45,021 bases of DNA from Alteromonadaceae bacterium (GTDB lineage Bacteria > Pseudomonadota > Gammaproteobacteria > Enterobacterales > Alteromonadaceae). Position numbers and translations under genes: made by a program. The DNA lies in contig JALUXV010000418.1 in the NCBI GenBank assembly GCA_027013165.1, forward strand, positions 1 to 45,021, in the 5' to 3' direction. Below, one piece after another: positions 1 through 9,500 of the stretch (position 1 is the first letter of the stretch; each line of letters begins with the position of its first letter). The notes under the pieces are model-generated. The model searched no databases. It saw only the letters and a list, made by a program, of their open reading frames with translations, and was not told the origin of the DNA.

Positions 1-692
1 ATTACCAGTAGCCAGATACCGTAAATAACAACACTTGGTGCAATGGCGATAAGTAAAGACTTCTTGGTTGAAAACGAAGTCCACTGACTTATACCAACCA
101 TGGTTAAGTAGATAGACCAAATTAATTCAAGCTTTACTGCTTGGCAAAATGCAAACCATTCTGACGCCATATCAATATTCAGCAAAAACGCGAGTGAAGT
201 AGGAAACACTGTACTTTGCGGTATTTGATGGCCATCAGAAAGTAACAATGCAATAACGCCTAAAAGGCATGAAAGTACTGAAGGCATAGCAGTCCATAGG
301 GTAAAGCCGTACCAGTCAGTAAAGCCAAATACGTGGCTGTCGTCATTGCGAGTGGCTAAATTAAAGTAAACCGCAAAAATTGCATTAAATATCACTAATC
401 CAATAAAGGTGCCTACCGTCGCTTGAATAATAAGAGACTTGCGAGTAATGAACGAGCGCATGGCGTCTTCTTCTGCCGGACTCATTGCTTCTTGCGCTGA
501 TACAATGCTATTGGCAAGCCAATCAATGTCTACTGCGTTCACATAAAGGTATTGAGGCAGGATCAAGGCCACAACCAGTAAAATGAAAGGTAGCCAAGAC
601 CAGTTGTTGTTTTCTCCAACCGCTTTAAATACGCCATTAGGTTTAAAAAATATGTCATTACATGCTTGTAAGGGGTTTGTTACCGAGTGCAT
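1..692 (-). CDS. Yip1-family-like integral membrane protein (partial, C-terminus beyond the window)
   Basis: An open frame runs on the minus strand from an ATG at 692 off the left edge, giving about 230 codons without a stop. The protein begins MHSVTNPLQACNDIFFKPNG and then alternates polar stretches with hydrophobic segments (for example WLPFILLVVALILPQYLY and ATVGTFIGLVIFNAIFAVYF). This polar N-terminus followed by about five membrane spans resembles the bacterial Yip1 domain (PF04893-like). The ATG at 692 is chosen over an in-frame ATG at 704 because GGAG lies six bases before it; the upstream ATG has no good Shine-Dalgarno. The function of bacterial Yip1 proteins is poorly defined. The gene is separated from the permease gene at 868-2592 by about 175 bp containing a hairpin, so it is probably transcribed separately. 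Confidence 0.7.
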   Translation of the reverse strand, partial: MHSVTNPLQACNDIFFKPNGVFKAVGENNNWSWLPFILLVVALILPQYLYVNAVDIDWLANSIVSAQEAMSPAEEDAMRSFITRKSLIIQATVGTFIGLVIFNAIFAVYFNLATRNDDSHVFGFTDWYGFTLWTAMPSVLSCLLGVIALLLSDGHQIPQSTVFPTSLAFLLNIDMASEWFAFCQAVKLELIWSIYLTMVGISQWTSFSTKKSLLIAIAPSVVIYGIWLLV

Positions 693-832
693 CCGGTGCT
701 CCATTTCAGCTTTTAATTATTGAATTTAAAAGGTTACTGATTCGTCACATTGAAGTACAGTAATTCTACATAATGAGTGAATAGAAATTAGTAATAAAGT
801 GTGTTTTAAACGCAAATTTAAGGTATTGAAGA

Positions 833-856
833 GGGCGGATTCTATACGATCCGCCC
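833..856 (-). terminator. GC-rich hairpin after the SLC13 permease gene
   Basis: GGGCGGAT (833-840) and ATCCGCCC (849-856) form a perfect 8 bp stem with an 8 nt loop, 12 bases beyond the permease stop codon. The base following it on the minus strand is only moderately T-rich (TCTTCAATACC), so intrinsic termination is plausible but not textbook. Confidence 0.5.
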
Positions 857-867
857 TGTTAGTGATT

Positions 868-2592
868 TTACAGGTAGGTATAGTTAAGAAGTGCTAAAAC
901 TATACTGCTGTAGGCTATCGAGATTGGAATTCCTATTCTCATAAAATGCGTGAACTTGTAGTTAGCAGCATTAAAAGCTAGCAGATTAGTTTGATAACCA
1001 AACGGTGAAATAAAACTCGCACTGGCCGCAAACGCTACCGCTAAAGCGAATGGCATCAGAGGAGCACCAATAATTTCAACCAGACCGTATGCAAATGGAA
1101 ACATCAGTGCTGCTGCCGCGTTGTTAGTAACAAATTCGGTAAGCAGTAGAGTAGTTACATACACAACAATTAATGCAAAAAACCAATTGGTATCGGCTAA
1201 GTAGGGCATTAATGATTGGGTGGTAAAGGCTATCACACCTGAGCCTTCAAGAGCCGTGGCTAAACTCAAAGCGCCGACGATGACCACGATAAGGTCTAAA
1301 GGTAGGTTGCGCTTTAATTCACCGTGTGAAGTTACTTTAAAGGCAATTAAAACTGCTGCAAGAAACAACAGCCCCAACGCCAGTGACAGCATATTTGAGG
1401 CAGCAAGGCCCACAATAGAAAGAAACCCTCCAAGGGTTATCCACTCTTGCTTGTTTGTCAGCGGGCGGTTGATTTTTTGTTCAGAGAGAATGAAAAAGTT
1501 CTTTGACAAATTCTGTCTTGAGTGAAAGTCGGGTCCTACTGCGAGTAGCAAAAAATCACCCGCTTGCAGCTTTATTTCTCCAAGTTTGCCGGACAATTGT
1601 TCGCCATCTCGACGAATCGCAACAACAGCAGCATCGAATAGTGCTCTAAAGCCAAGACTTTTGATTGTTTGACCGATGATTTGCGCGCGGTTTGCGACGA
1701 GTACCTCAGTAAGATTGTCCCGTAATATGCCGTCGGTTTCCGCAAAGGTAGACAAACCTTTAATGTGGCTTAAGTTTTCAAGTTTTTGAACATTACCCGA
1801 GAAAATAAGCTTATCGCCCTGATTTATCACTAAGTCAGGAGAAACGGGAGAAATAAGGTGACCTTCCCTTATCACCTCAACCAAGAAAAGCTCAGGTAAG
1901 TTGCGAAGGTGGTTATCTTCTACCGTTTTCCCAATAAGTTCGGACCCAGTATTTACCTCGGCTTCAACTGTGTATTCCCTATAGTTAGCGTTTTTACTTG
2001 CGATGTTTGGAAGTAATCCAGACAGCAAATACATTAAAAAACCACAGGAGATGCCTGCAACTAAACCGTAAAGGGTAAAGTCAAAAAAGCTAAAACCAGG
2101 ATGACCATGCTCTTGCAAGAAGCTGTCTACAATAAGGTTAGTTGACGTGCCAATTAGCGTTACTGTGCCGCCTAAAATCGCTGAGTATGACAGCGGTATA
2201 AGTAGTTGCGACGCGGGGTGGTACTGGTTTTGTTTAACTGGGCCAATAAGGCTAGCCACAATAGCAGTATTGTTTAACAAAGCTGAAGACACAAACGACA
2301 GTGAAAATAGACGCCAAAAGCTGGCAGTAAAACTGGCAGTTATGAGCTTTCTTCCCAATCGTTTTATCAGCGCGGTTTTATCAATAGCACTGCTGACAAG
2401 AAGCAATAAGGTGAGGGTAATTAAGCCCTTGTTCGTTAGGTTGTGAAGAATATCGTCGAGTGTTAATTGCTGAATAACAATTAACACCAAAACAGTTGCT
2501 CCAAAAATACGAGCAGGGCGCTGATTGGTAAAAATCAGCGCAAAAATGGTGCTGAAGAAAACCCCCAGCACCATGAACTGGTTAATATCCAT
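868..2592 (-). CDS. SLC13/DASS-family permease with two RCK_C domains, probable sulfate transporter
   Basis: This 574 aa polytopic membrane protein has the two-fold SLC13 layout. In the N-terminal half are NNT (residues 107-109) and GTSTN (148-152); in the C-terminal half are VTNNAAAALM and SPFGYQTN. These paired Asn-Thr motifs are the substrate/Na+-binding signatures of the DASS family. Between the halves lie two soluble TrkA-C (RCK_C)-type domains at roughly 205-275 and 290-360, as in the SAC1-like subgroup of putative sulfate permeases. It starts 17 bp after cysN on the same strand and ends the operon. The context implies that it imports sulfate, probably with Na+, for the activation enzymes encoded upstream; this is inference from the neighbourhood, and other dianions are possible. 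Confidence 0.85.
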   Translation of the reverse strand: MDINQFMVLGVFFSTIFALIFTNQRPARIFGATVLVLIVIQQLTLDDILHNLTNKGLITLTLLLLVSSAIDKTALIKRLGRKLITASFTASFWRLFSLSFVSSALLNNTAIVASLIGPVKQNQYHPASQLLIPLSYSAILGGTVTLIGTSTNLIVDSFLQEHGHPGFSFFDFTLYGLVAGISCGFLMYLLSGLLPNIASKNANYREYTVEAEVNTGSELIGKTVEDNHLRNLPELFLVEVIREGHLISPVSPDLVINQGDKLIFSGNVQKLENLSHIKGLSTFAETDGILRDNLTEVLVANRAQIIGQTIKSLGFRALFDAAVVAIRRDGEQLSGKLGEIKLQAGDFLLLAVGPDFHSRQNLSKNFFILSEQKINRPLTNKQEWITLGGFLSIVGLAASNMLSLALGLLFLAAVLIAFKVTSHGELKRNLPLDLIVVIVGALSLATALEGSGVIAFTTQSLMPYLADTNWFFALIVVYVTTLLLTEFVTNNAAAALMFPFAYGLVEIIGAPLMPFALAVAFAASASFISPFGYQTNLLAFNAANYKFTHFMRIGIPISIAYSSIVLALLNYTYL

Positions 2593-2609
2593 TTATTGTC
2601 CAGTTTTTA

Positions 2610-4025
2610 CTACAGTTTACTGATATCTACAGCATTCCAATGTGGGAAGTGTTTACGAACAAGTTCGTTGAACTCTAGTTCGAACGCTGAGAACTCAGGC
2701 GCTGCGTGCTGGCTATCTTGCGCTAATGCGTCAATGATCATACCTGCACCTACAGTACCGTTAGTTAAGCGGTCGATTACAATGAAAGAGCCTGTAGGAC
2801 GATTGCGTTTGTATGGGTCACAGCTTACAGGTTGTGTAAACTTCACGTCAACAACGCCAATCTCGTTAAGGTTCAAATGCATTGCATCGGTTTCTTCCAA
2901 TGTATTCACATCGATTTGGTTATCAATGCTGGCAACAACACCCGGCGTTGACTTAGTCGCAAACTTAAATAAGTACTGCTTGTTCGGCATCAGAGGTTCT
3001 TCTGACATCCATACTAAGTGAGTCTTAAACTGAGTCGCTGTAAGCGGCAAGTTATCAGACTTAACAATCATGTCGCCACGAGAAATGTCAATTTCGTCTT
3101 CAAGCGTAAGAGTAACGGCTTGAGGAACGTGTGCACGCTCTTGGTCGCCCTCAAAAGTTACCACTTGCTTAACCTTGGATTTTTTACCTGAAGGAAGTGC
3201 AGTAATTTCATCACCAGGAGCAATTTGACCAGACACTACGGTACCCGCGAAACCACGGAAATCTAAGTTAGGACGGTTAACGTACTGAACAGGGAAACGG
3301 AAATCATCTAGGTTGTCGTCGTCACCAATTTCAATGTTTTCCAACATTTTCATTAGTGGTTCACCGTCATACCAAGGTGTTTTTTCACTTTTACCCACAA
3401 CGTTGTCGCCTTCAAGGGCAGAAAGTGGTACGAAATGGATGTCTGGAATATCTAACTGTTCAGAGAACTTAATATAATCTTCTTTGATTTGGTTATAAAC
3501 CTCTTCAGAGTAGTCCATTAAGTCCATCTTGTTGATAGCAACGATAACGTGCTTAATACCCAGTAATGATACTAGGAACGAGTGACGTTTTGTTTGTACT
3601 TTAACACCGCCACGGGCATCAACAAGGATAATGGCTAGGTCACAAGTAGACGCACCCGTTACCATGTTACGCGTATATTGCTCGTGCCCTGGCGTATCCG
3701 CAATGATGAACTTACGCTTTTCTGTTGAGAAATAACGGTAAGCTACGTCAATAGTGATACCTTGTTCACGCTCTGACTGAAGACCGTCAACCAATAATGC
3801 AAGGTCAACTTTCTCGCCAGTAGTACCTACTTTTTTACTGTCTTTAGTAATTGCAGCAAGTTGGTCTTCATAAATCATCTTTGAGTCATGAAGCAAACGA
3901 CCAATAAGAGTACTCTTACCGTCATCTACAGAACCACAAGTTAGAAAGCGCAACATATCTTTTTGTTCGTGTTGCTCTAGGTAAGACAGAATGTCCTGTT
4001 TCAATAATTCGTTTTCGTTGTTCAT
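2610..4025 (-). CDS. cysN: Sulfate adenylyltransferase subunit 1 (GTPase subunit)
   Basis: This 471 aa EF-Tu-like GTPase stimulates ATP sulfurylase, which makes adenosine 5'-phosphosulfate from sulfate and ATP. Its G1 loop is GSVDDGKST at residues 31-39, followed by switch [18 protein letters not shown]4 NKMDLMD and G5 SALEGD. Beta-barrel domains 2 and 3 follow to the C-terminus. Length matches CysN without a fused APS kinase (E. coli CysN is about 475 aa), and the kinase is indeed a separate gene here. It follows cysQ by one base and precedes the permease gene. Its catalytic partner CysD is encoded two genes upstream rather than directly next to it, which is an unusual separation. Confidence 0.97.
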   Translation of the reverse strand: MNNENELLKQDILSYLEQHEQKDMLRFLTCGSVDDGKSTLIGRLLHDSKMIYEDQLAAITKDSKKVGTTGEKVDLALLVDGLQSEREQGITIDVAYRYFSTEKRKFIIADTPGHEQYTRNMVTGASTCDLAIILVDARGGVKVQTKRHSFLVSLLGIKHVIVAINKMDLMDYSEEVYNQIKEDYIKFSEQLDIPDIHFVPLSALEGDNVVGKSEKTPWYDGEPLMKMLENIEIGDDDNLDDFRFPVQYVNRPNLDFRGFAGTVVSGQIAPGDEITALPSGKKSKVKQVVTFEGDQERAHVPQAVTLTLEDEIDISRGDMIVKSDNLPLTATQFKTHLVWMSEEPLMPNKQYLFKFATKSTPGVVASIDNQIDVNTLEETDAMHLNLNEIGVVDVKFTQPVSCDPYKRNRPTGSFIVIDRLTNGTVGAGMIIDALAQDSQHAAPEFSAFELEFNELVRKHFPHWNAVDISKL

Positions 4026-4026
4026 G

Positions 4027-4815
4027 TTATGCGCTCACAAGGAAAAAGGGGTTTAACACTGACTCTTTTTGGTTATAAGTAAGAGCTTCAGCGTTATCAT
4101 TTAAAGGGTTGGCTGCGTCGAGTACAGTTACGTTTGCACCGGCGGCTAAGGCTACAGCGTGGGCTGCGCCTGTGTCCCATTCCGACGTTGGACCAAGACG
4201 AGGATAAAGATGCGCTTCACCTTCAGCTACCAAACAAAGCTTAAGAGAACTGCCCATGGCTACAAGTTCAGACTCGCCACCAAGTTGTTCTAGTAAGTTC
4301 TTGATTTCTGGGCTTTGGTGAGAACGGCTTCCTACCACTTTCCACACTTCGCTACCGTCGTTTTTACGGGCAGTAATTGGCGTGAATTCACCGTCAACTT
4401 CCGTCCATGCACCTTCATTTTCAATGCCTACATAGGACTTTTTCAGTGCTGGGGCATAAACAACCCCCATCACAGGCTTACCATTGTCGATAAGCGCAAT
4501 ATTTACCGTAAACTCACCATTTTTCTTGATGAATTCTTTAGTGCCATCAAGTGGATCAACTAACCAGTATGAAGTCCACGTTTGACGCTCTTCCCATGGA
4601 ATATCAGCAGATTCTTCTGACAGGATAGGAAGATCAGATATAGCCTTCAGACCATCAACAATAACGTGATGGGCTGCTAGATCAGCCTCTGTTAAAGGGC
4701 TAGTATCTTGTTTCTCATAAATGGCGAAATCTTTTTCGTAAATCACCATAATTTTATCGCCAGCTTCTTTAGCTATGCGAAGAATTGATTCAGCTAGTGT
4801 ATTTGACAACGACAT
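4027..4815 (-). CDS. cysQ: 3'(2'),5'-bisphosphate nucleotidase
   Basis: A 262 aa member of the inositol-monophosphatase superfamily. Metal-binding motifs are EES (67-69), DPLDGTKEF (87-95) and, near the C-terminus, WDTGAAHAV. CysQ hydrolyses 3'-phosphoadenosine 5'-phosphate (and PAPS) to AMP (APS), removing the inhibitory product of PAPS reduction. Its start codon overlaps the cysC stop as TAATG at 4813-4817, a classic translational-coupling arrangement, and cysN begins one base after its stop. The position inside the sulfate activation operon supports the CysQ assignment over a true inositol phosphatase. Confidence 0.95.
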   Translation of the reverse strand: MSLSNTLAESILRIAKEAGDKIMVIYEKDFAIYEKQDTSPLTEADLAAHHVIVDGLKAISDLPILSEESADIPWEERQTWTSYWLVDPLDGTKEFIKKNGEFTVNIALIDNGKPVMGVVYAPALKKSYVGIENEGAWTEVDGEFTPITARKNDGSEVWKVVGSRSHQSPEIKNLLEQLGGESELVAMGSSLKLCLVAEGEAHLYPRLGPTSEWDTGAAHAVALAAGANVTVLDAANPLNDNAEALTYNQKESVLNPFFLVSA

Positions 4816-5411
4816 TACACAAGTCCTTTTTCTTTTAACAACTCGAACAAGCGTTCCGCAGTTTGCTCAGCAGGTTCTTCCTGATATGTCAGATGAACCT
4901 CTGGTTGCTCTGGTGCTTCATAGGCAGAATCAATGCCTGTGAAGTCTTTAATTTCACCACTGCGTGCTTTCTTATAGAGTCCTTTGGGGTCACGCTGCTC
5001 GCAGACTTCTAGTGGGGTATCGACGAACACTTCGATAAACTCGCCTTCTTCAAGCAATTGACGGCAATAAGCACGGTCGGCTTTAAAAGGTGAAATAAAC
5101 GCAGTAATCGCAATACAACCAGAATCAACGAAAAGCTTTGCTACTTCACTGATACGGCGAATATTTTCAACTCTATCCGTATCGCTAAACCCTAAGTCTC
5201 CACACAAACCGTGGCGAACATTGTCACCATCTAATAGATAAGTGTGTTTGCCCTGTTCGTGTAGCTTTTTTTCGAGTAAGTTCGCTAAAGTTGATTTTCC
5301 TGAACCGCTCAAGCCAGTGAGCCACAATACCCGTGGCGACTGGTTGAGTTGCTCGGCACGAGTGTTTTTGTTTACCTCATGCTTATGCCAAACAACATTA
5401 TCTGTGGCCAT
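4815..5411 (-). CDS. cysC: Adenylylsulfate kinase
   Basis: This 198 aa P-loop kinase phosphorylates APS to PAPS. Walker A is GLSGSGKST (33-41), followed by [17 protein letters not shown], the APS-binding region [12 protein letters not shown], and [10 protein letters not shown], which holds the serine equivalent to the phospho-Ser of E. coli CysC. Then come [20 protein letters not shown] and a typical C-terminal helix. Length is normal. Its ATG overlaps the cysD stop as TAATG at 5409-5413, and its own stop overlaps the cysQ start in the same way, so cysD, cysC and cysQ look tightly coupled in translation. Confidence 0.97.
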   Translation of the reverse strand: MATDNVVWHKHEVNKNTRAEQLNQSPRVLWLTGLSGSGKSTLANLLEKKLHEQGKHTYLLDGDNVRHGLCGDLGFSDTDRVENIRRISEVAKLFVDSGCIAITAFISPFKADRAYCRQLLEEGEFIEVFVDTPLEVCEQRDPKGLYKKARSGEIKDFTGIDSAYEAPEQPEVHLTYQEEPAEQTAERLFELLKEKGLV

Positions 5412-6325
5412 TAGAAGTATCCTTCCATCTTCTTCTTCTCCATCGAACCAGCGCTGTCGTGGTCGATTACACGGCCTTGGCGTTCTGATGTTTTGGTAAG
5501 AAGCATTTCTTGAATAACTTCTGGAAGTGTGGCAGCTGTTGATTCAACCGCTCCGGTAAGCGGGTAACAACCAAGGGTACGGAAACGCACTGAACGCATT
5601 TCTGGCACTTCGCCTTCTTCTAGTGGCATACGGTCGTCATCAACCATAATAAGAACGCCGTCACGCTCAACCACTGGACGAGGCTTAGAAAGATACAGTG
5701 ATGGAATGTCGATGTTTTCTAGGTAGATATATTGCCAGATATCAAGCTCAGTCCAGTTTGACATTGGAAATACGCGAATACTCTCACCTTTGTTGATTTG
5801 TGAGTTGTAGATATTCCAAAGTTCAGGACGCTGGTTTTTTGGATCCCAACGGTGGTTGTCATCACGGAACGAGTAAACACGTTCTTTCGCACGAGACTTT
5901 TCTTCGTCGCGACGAGCACCACCAAAGGCGGCATCAAACTTATACTTGTTCAACGCTTGTTTAAGCGCAGCTGTTTTCATGATGTCTGTGTGTTTAGCAC
6001 TACCATGAGAGAAAGGTCCAACACCGGCCTCAACACCTTCTTGGTTAATATGCACTAGCAAGTCAAAACCGTGCTTTTTCGCTTGCTCGTCACGGAACTT
6101 AATCATTTCACCAAACTTCCACGTGGTGTCTACGTGAAGTAATGGAAAAGGAATTTTGCCTGGAGCAAATGCTTTGCGCGCAAGGTGAAGTAGTACCGAA
6201 GAGTCCTTTCCAACAGAGTAAAGCATTACCGGGTTTTCAAATTCCGCGGCCACTTCTCGGAAGATCTGGATACTCTCGGCTTCGAGTTGTTTCAAATGCG
6301 TAATAGACGGGATACTTGCAGTCAT
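5411..6325 (-). CDS. cysD: Sulfate adenylyltransferase subunit 2
   Basis: This 304 aa PP-loop ATP pyrophosphatase is the catalytic subunit of ATP sulfurylase. The PP-loop is SVGKDSS at 37-43, and the protein carries conserved CysD segments such as [45 protein letters not shown] and [16 protein letters not shown]. Length agrees with E. coli CysD (302 aa). It is the first gene of the operon. Upstream, 6326-6520 is a 195 bp gap whose minus strand is AT-rich close to the start (A/T runs around 6347-6360), compatible with a promoter region. I could not identify a CysB site with confidence. Sulfur-source control is expected from the pathway but not shown here. Confidence 0.97.
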   Translation of the reverse strand: MTASIPSITHLKQLEAESIQIFREVAAEFENPVMLYSVGKDSSVLLHLARKAFAPGKIPFPLLHVDTTWKFGEMIKFRDEQAKKHGFDLLVHINQEGVEAGVGPFSHGSAKHTDIMKTAALKQALNKYKFDAAFGGARRDEEKSRAKERVYSFRDDNHRWDPKNQRPELWNIYNSQINKGESIRVFPMSNWTELDIWQYIYLENIDIPSLYLSKPRPVVERDGVLIMVDDDRMPLEEGEVPEMRSVRFRTLGCYPLTGAVESTAATLPEVIQEMLLTKTSERQGRVIDHDSAGSMEKKKMEGYF

Positions 6326-6520
6326 TTTCGAGTCCGATTGTATGTTATATAAAAAAAAGTTATATGCGAATTATTTTTGTGCATAGAACGATAGCACACT
6401 TATTGGCAAATGTAGTATGCGATTTTGCTATTTAAAATACTTCTCTTATTCCAATGGATGAGATTATAATGCTTTTGAGGCATAAGCGCGGAAAGTATTG
6501 TCCTGCTAAGCCAGCAAAGT

Positions 6521-9500
6521 CTATTGTTTGCAACAGACTGAAAAATCTGTAAGGGCTTTCTTAATGGTTACAATGTCAAAAATTTCTGTCGCACTGACAA
6601 GCTCTTGTGCAAAGGATTTCACGCTCTCTATACCGTGTTCATTTGCTGTGAGGTACAAATTGTTGGCGAAGTCAGCTATTGCACTAAGGTTGTTGCTTTG
6701 TTGAAGTACTTGGCATTGTGGTAGGTATTCATCAATAAGGATGTTTCTAAAAGGCTCGGTTACGTCCGAAAATATCTCGCTGTCTTCCTCGTGCACCTCT
6801 TCCTCGTGATAGGGAAGGTGTTTCTTTAGTTCTTCGATGAGTTCTTGCCGTAAAATGGGTTTTCTAAGATACCCAGAAAAGTTTTCCCTCCGTTGACGTT
6901 CATAGTCATCTCGCATCACAGAAGCGGTTAGCGCTACAATGGGAATGGTTGGGTGGCTAGACTTTATAATATTGGCCGCTTGATACCCATCCATTTGGGG
7001 CATGCGAATATCCATAATAATGATATCGAAGTGGTAGTTTTGCGTTTGCTCGATGGCTTCTAACCCATTGCTAGCTTCTTTACATTCGAAATTCAATCCT
7101 TTAAATATTTCTACTAACAAGTCTCGATTATCTTGAATGTCGTCCACAATTAACACCGCTCCCCCAGTGAAAATGGTGGATTTTGTGGCCGTAGGTTCGG
7201 TGGCTTGACTTGGGCGAGGTTCCTCAATTGAGGCGATATCGACCTCGTGTAAATACACAGAAAAACACGAGCCTTTTCCAAGCTCGCTCGACACCGATAT
7301 AGTACCATCCATTAGCTCGGTAAGGCGTTTACTAATGGTTAGCCCAAGACCGGTACCTCCGTATTTGCGTACACTTTGCCCTTCTTGTTGTTGAAAACTG
7401 TCGAATATCTGAGTCACCTTATCTGGGGCAATACCTATACCTGTGTCTTTCACGTCGATACGCAAATCAACCTTACTGTGAATATCATCCTCGTTGAGTG
7501 CAGTGGCCTTCAACGTGATAATACCCTCGTCGGTAAACTTCACAGCATTCCCAACAAGGTTGAATAATATTTGTCGTATCCGTGTTGAATCGAGTATAAG
7601 GGCATGAGGAATTTTTTCGTCAACTTGAAGCAAAAAGTCTAACCCTTTACTGCGAACGTTCATGGTGAAGATGTTACTGATGTCTTCAAAAATGTTGTGC
7701 GGATTGCATACTTCTTTGTTGATAGAAAGCTTGCCCGCCTCAATTTTCGATAGGTCGAGAATATCGTTAATCAGCATTAGCAAGGAGTTTCCAGCTGATT
7801 TGATAGTTGTGACAAATGAACGAAGCTTTTTGTCTTTTACTTGCTCATGAAGTAACTCGGTAAAACCAATTATGGCATTCATTGGTGTACGGATTTCGTG
7901 GCTCATGTTGGCAAGAAATTCAGACTTGGCTTTATTCGCACTCACAGCATTATTTTTTGCTTCTTCTAGTGCCCGCTCCATGGCTATTCGTTCGGTAAGA
8001 TTAACGACAATGTGAAGGAGCGCAGTTTCGCCATGAAATCTTATGGGAATAATCGATAAAAGGCCGTCAATTTTTTCGCCAGTGAGGGTGGATATTTCCA
8101 GTTGTTGTTCATTAATGTCTATTTGCGTACCAGCGTAAATTAAAGAGGCGTCCAATGACGTTAATTCACCTTCATTTAGCTTAAGTGTTTTAATGGCATT
8201 GTGATTAGCCATGAGCAGTTTGTTGGTTTTCAAGTCAACTACGTAAACAATCACTGGAATGTTGTTTATCACTACGGAAAGGTTTTTCTCACTTTGAATG
8301 AGAGACTGTTCAGTTTGGGTTCTAAGCGCTATCTCAAGTTGTAACCTACGGTTCCAAATAAACACAAAAGATATGATTAATATCGCAACAAAGGTAATGA
8401 GAAAAATAAGTTTGTAGTCGGTTTTGACGATCAATTCTGAGTTGCCCCAATGATCGACAATGTCTTGTTTTGTCGCTGTGGGTATGTTGTCGAGAACGCG
8501 ATTTAATAGGGGTATTAAAGGAGCGTGTTCGCGTTGTACAGCAAAGCTAATCGCAAGGTTGTATTCAGTCTTTCCTACAACCCTTAGGCCAGAGTAACCA
8601 TTTTCCGCGATGTGATAGTTAACCTGTGCCAAAGAGCCAATGAATACATCGGTTTTTCCAGAAGCTAAGTCATCTAAGCCTTGCTCTGGTGTATCAACGA
8701 AATAAAAGTGCTTATTGGGGTATTGGAGTGTTATGTCTTTGGTACTCGGGTAATCACTCAAAAGCGTAATGTGCTTACTCATTACTTGACTAATATTCTC
8801 AATATATTTGTTTTCATTCTGAGTAACAAACACAATAGGAGTATCGATATAACTGTCAGTGAATACTAACTTACTAAAGGGTTTGTGGTTGGGGAAGGCG
8901 GCGACCATGTCCACCTCTCTCTCTGTGACTTGTCGTTCGCTCTCTTGCCAACTCTCAGTTTGTATATAGGTAAATTCAATGTTTAACGCCTCAGAGAATA
9001 TGTCGAGGTAATCCTGAATAATACCCACATGGTTGTTGTTTTCATCAAATCCTTCAAAAGGCATCCATAATGGATCGCCCACAATGGTGAATGAGGCGTT
9101 GCGGCTAAGCCATTCTTTCTCTGATTCGGACAGGACAATATTTTGCGTACTTTGTCCACTGCGCTTATTTATAAGCCATTTGTCCATGATGCTTTGCATG
9201 TCAGTATTTTCTAGGTGCACCAGTGCCTTGTTGAGAATGCCGATTAAAGGCTCATAATCGTCTCTCACCGCAATATGAAGATTGTTTACCGGTGAGTTTG
9301 GAATAGTTTTGAATGCTCGAAGGTTAGTGACATTGTTTTGCGTCAGTAGATAACTTATCACCGCGTGAGAGTCGTAAAGGAAATCCGCTTTACCTTCAGA
9401 AACATAGGCAATGGCTTGTTCAGGAGACTCTACATATAAGGTGTTAATGTCAGGGATAAGAGAACCTATTTCTTCTTCTCGGGCACTGTTAATAATTATC

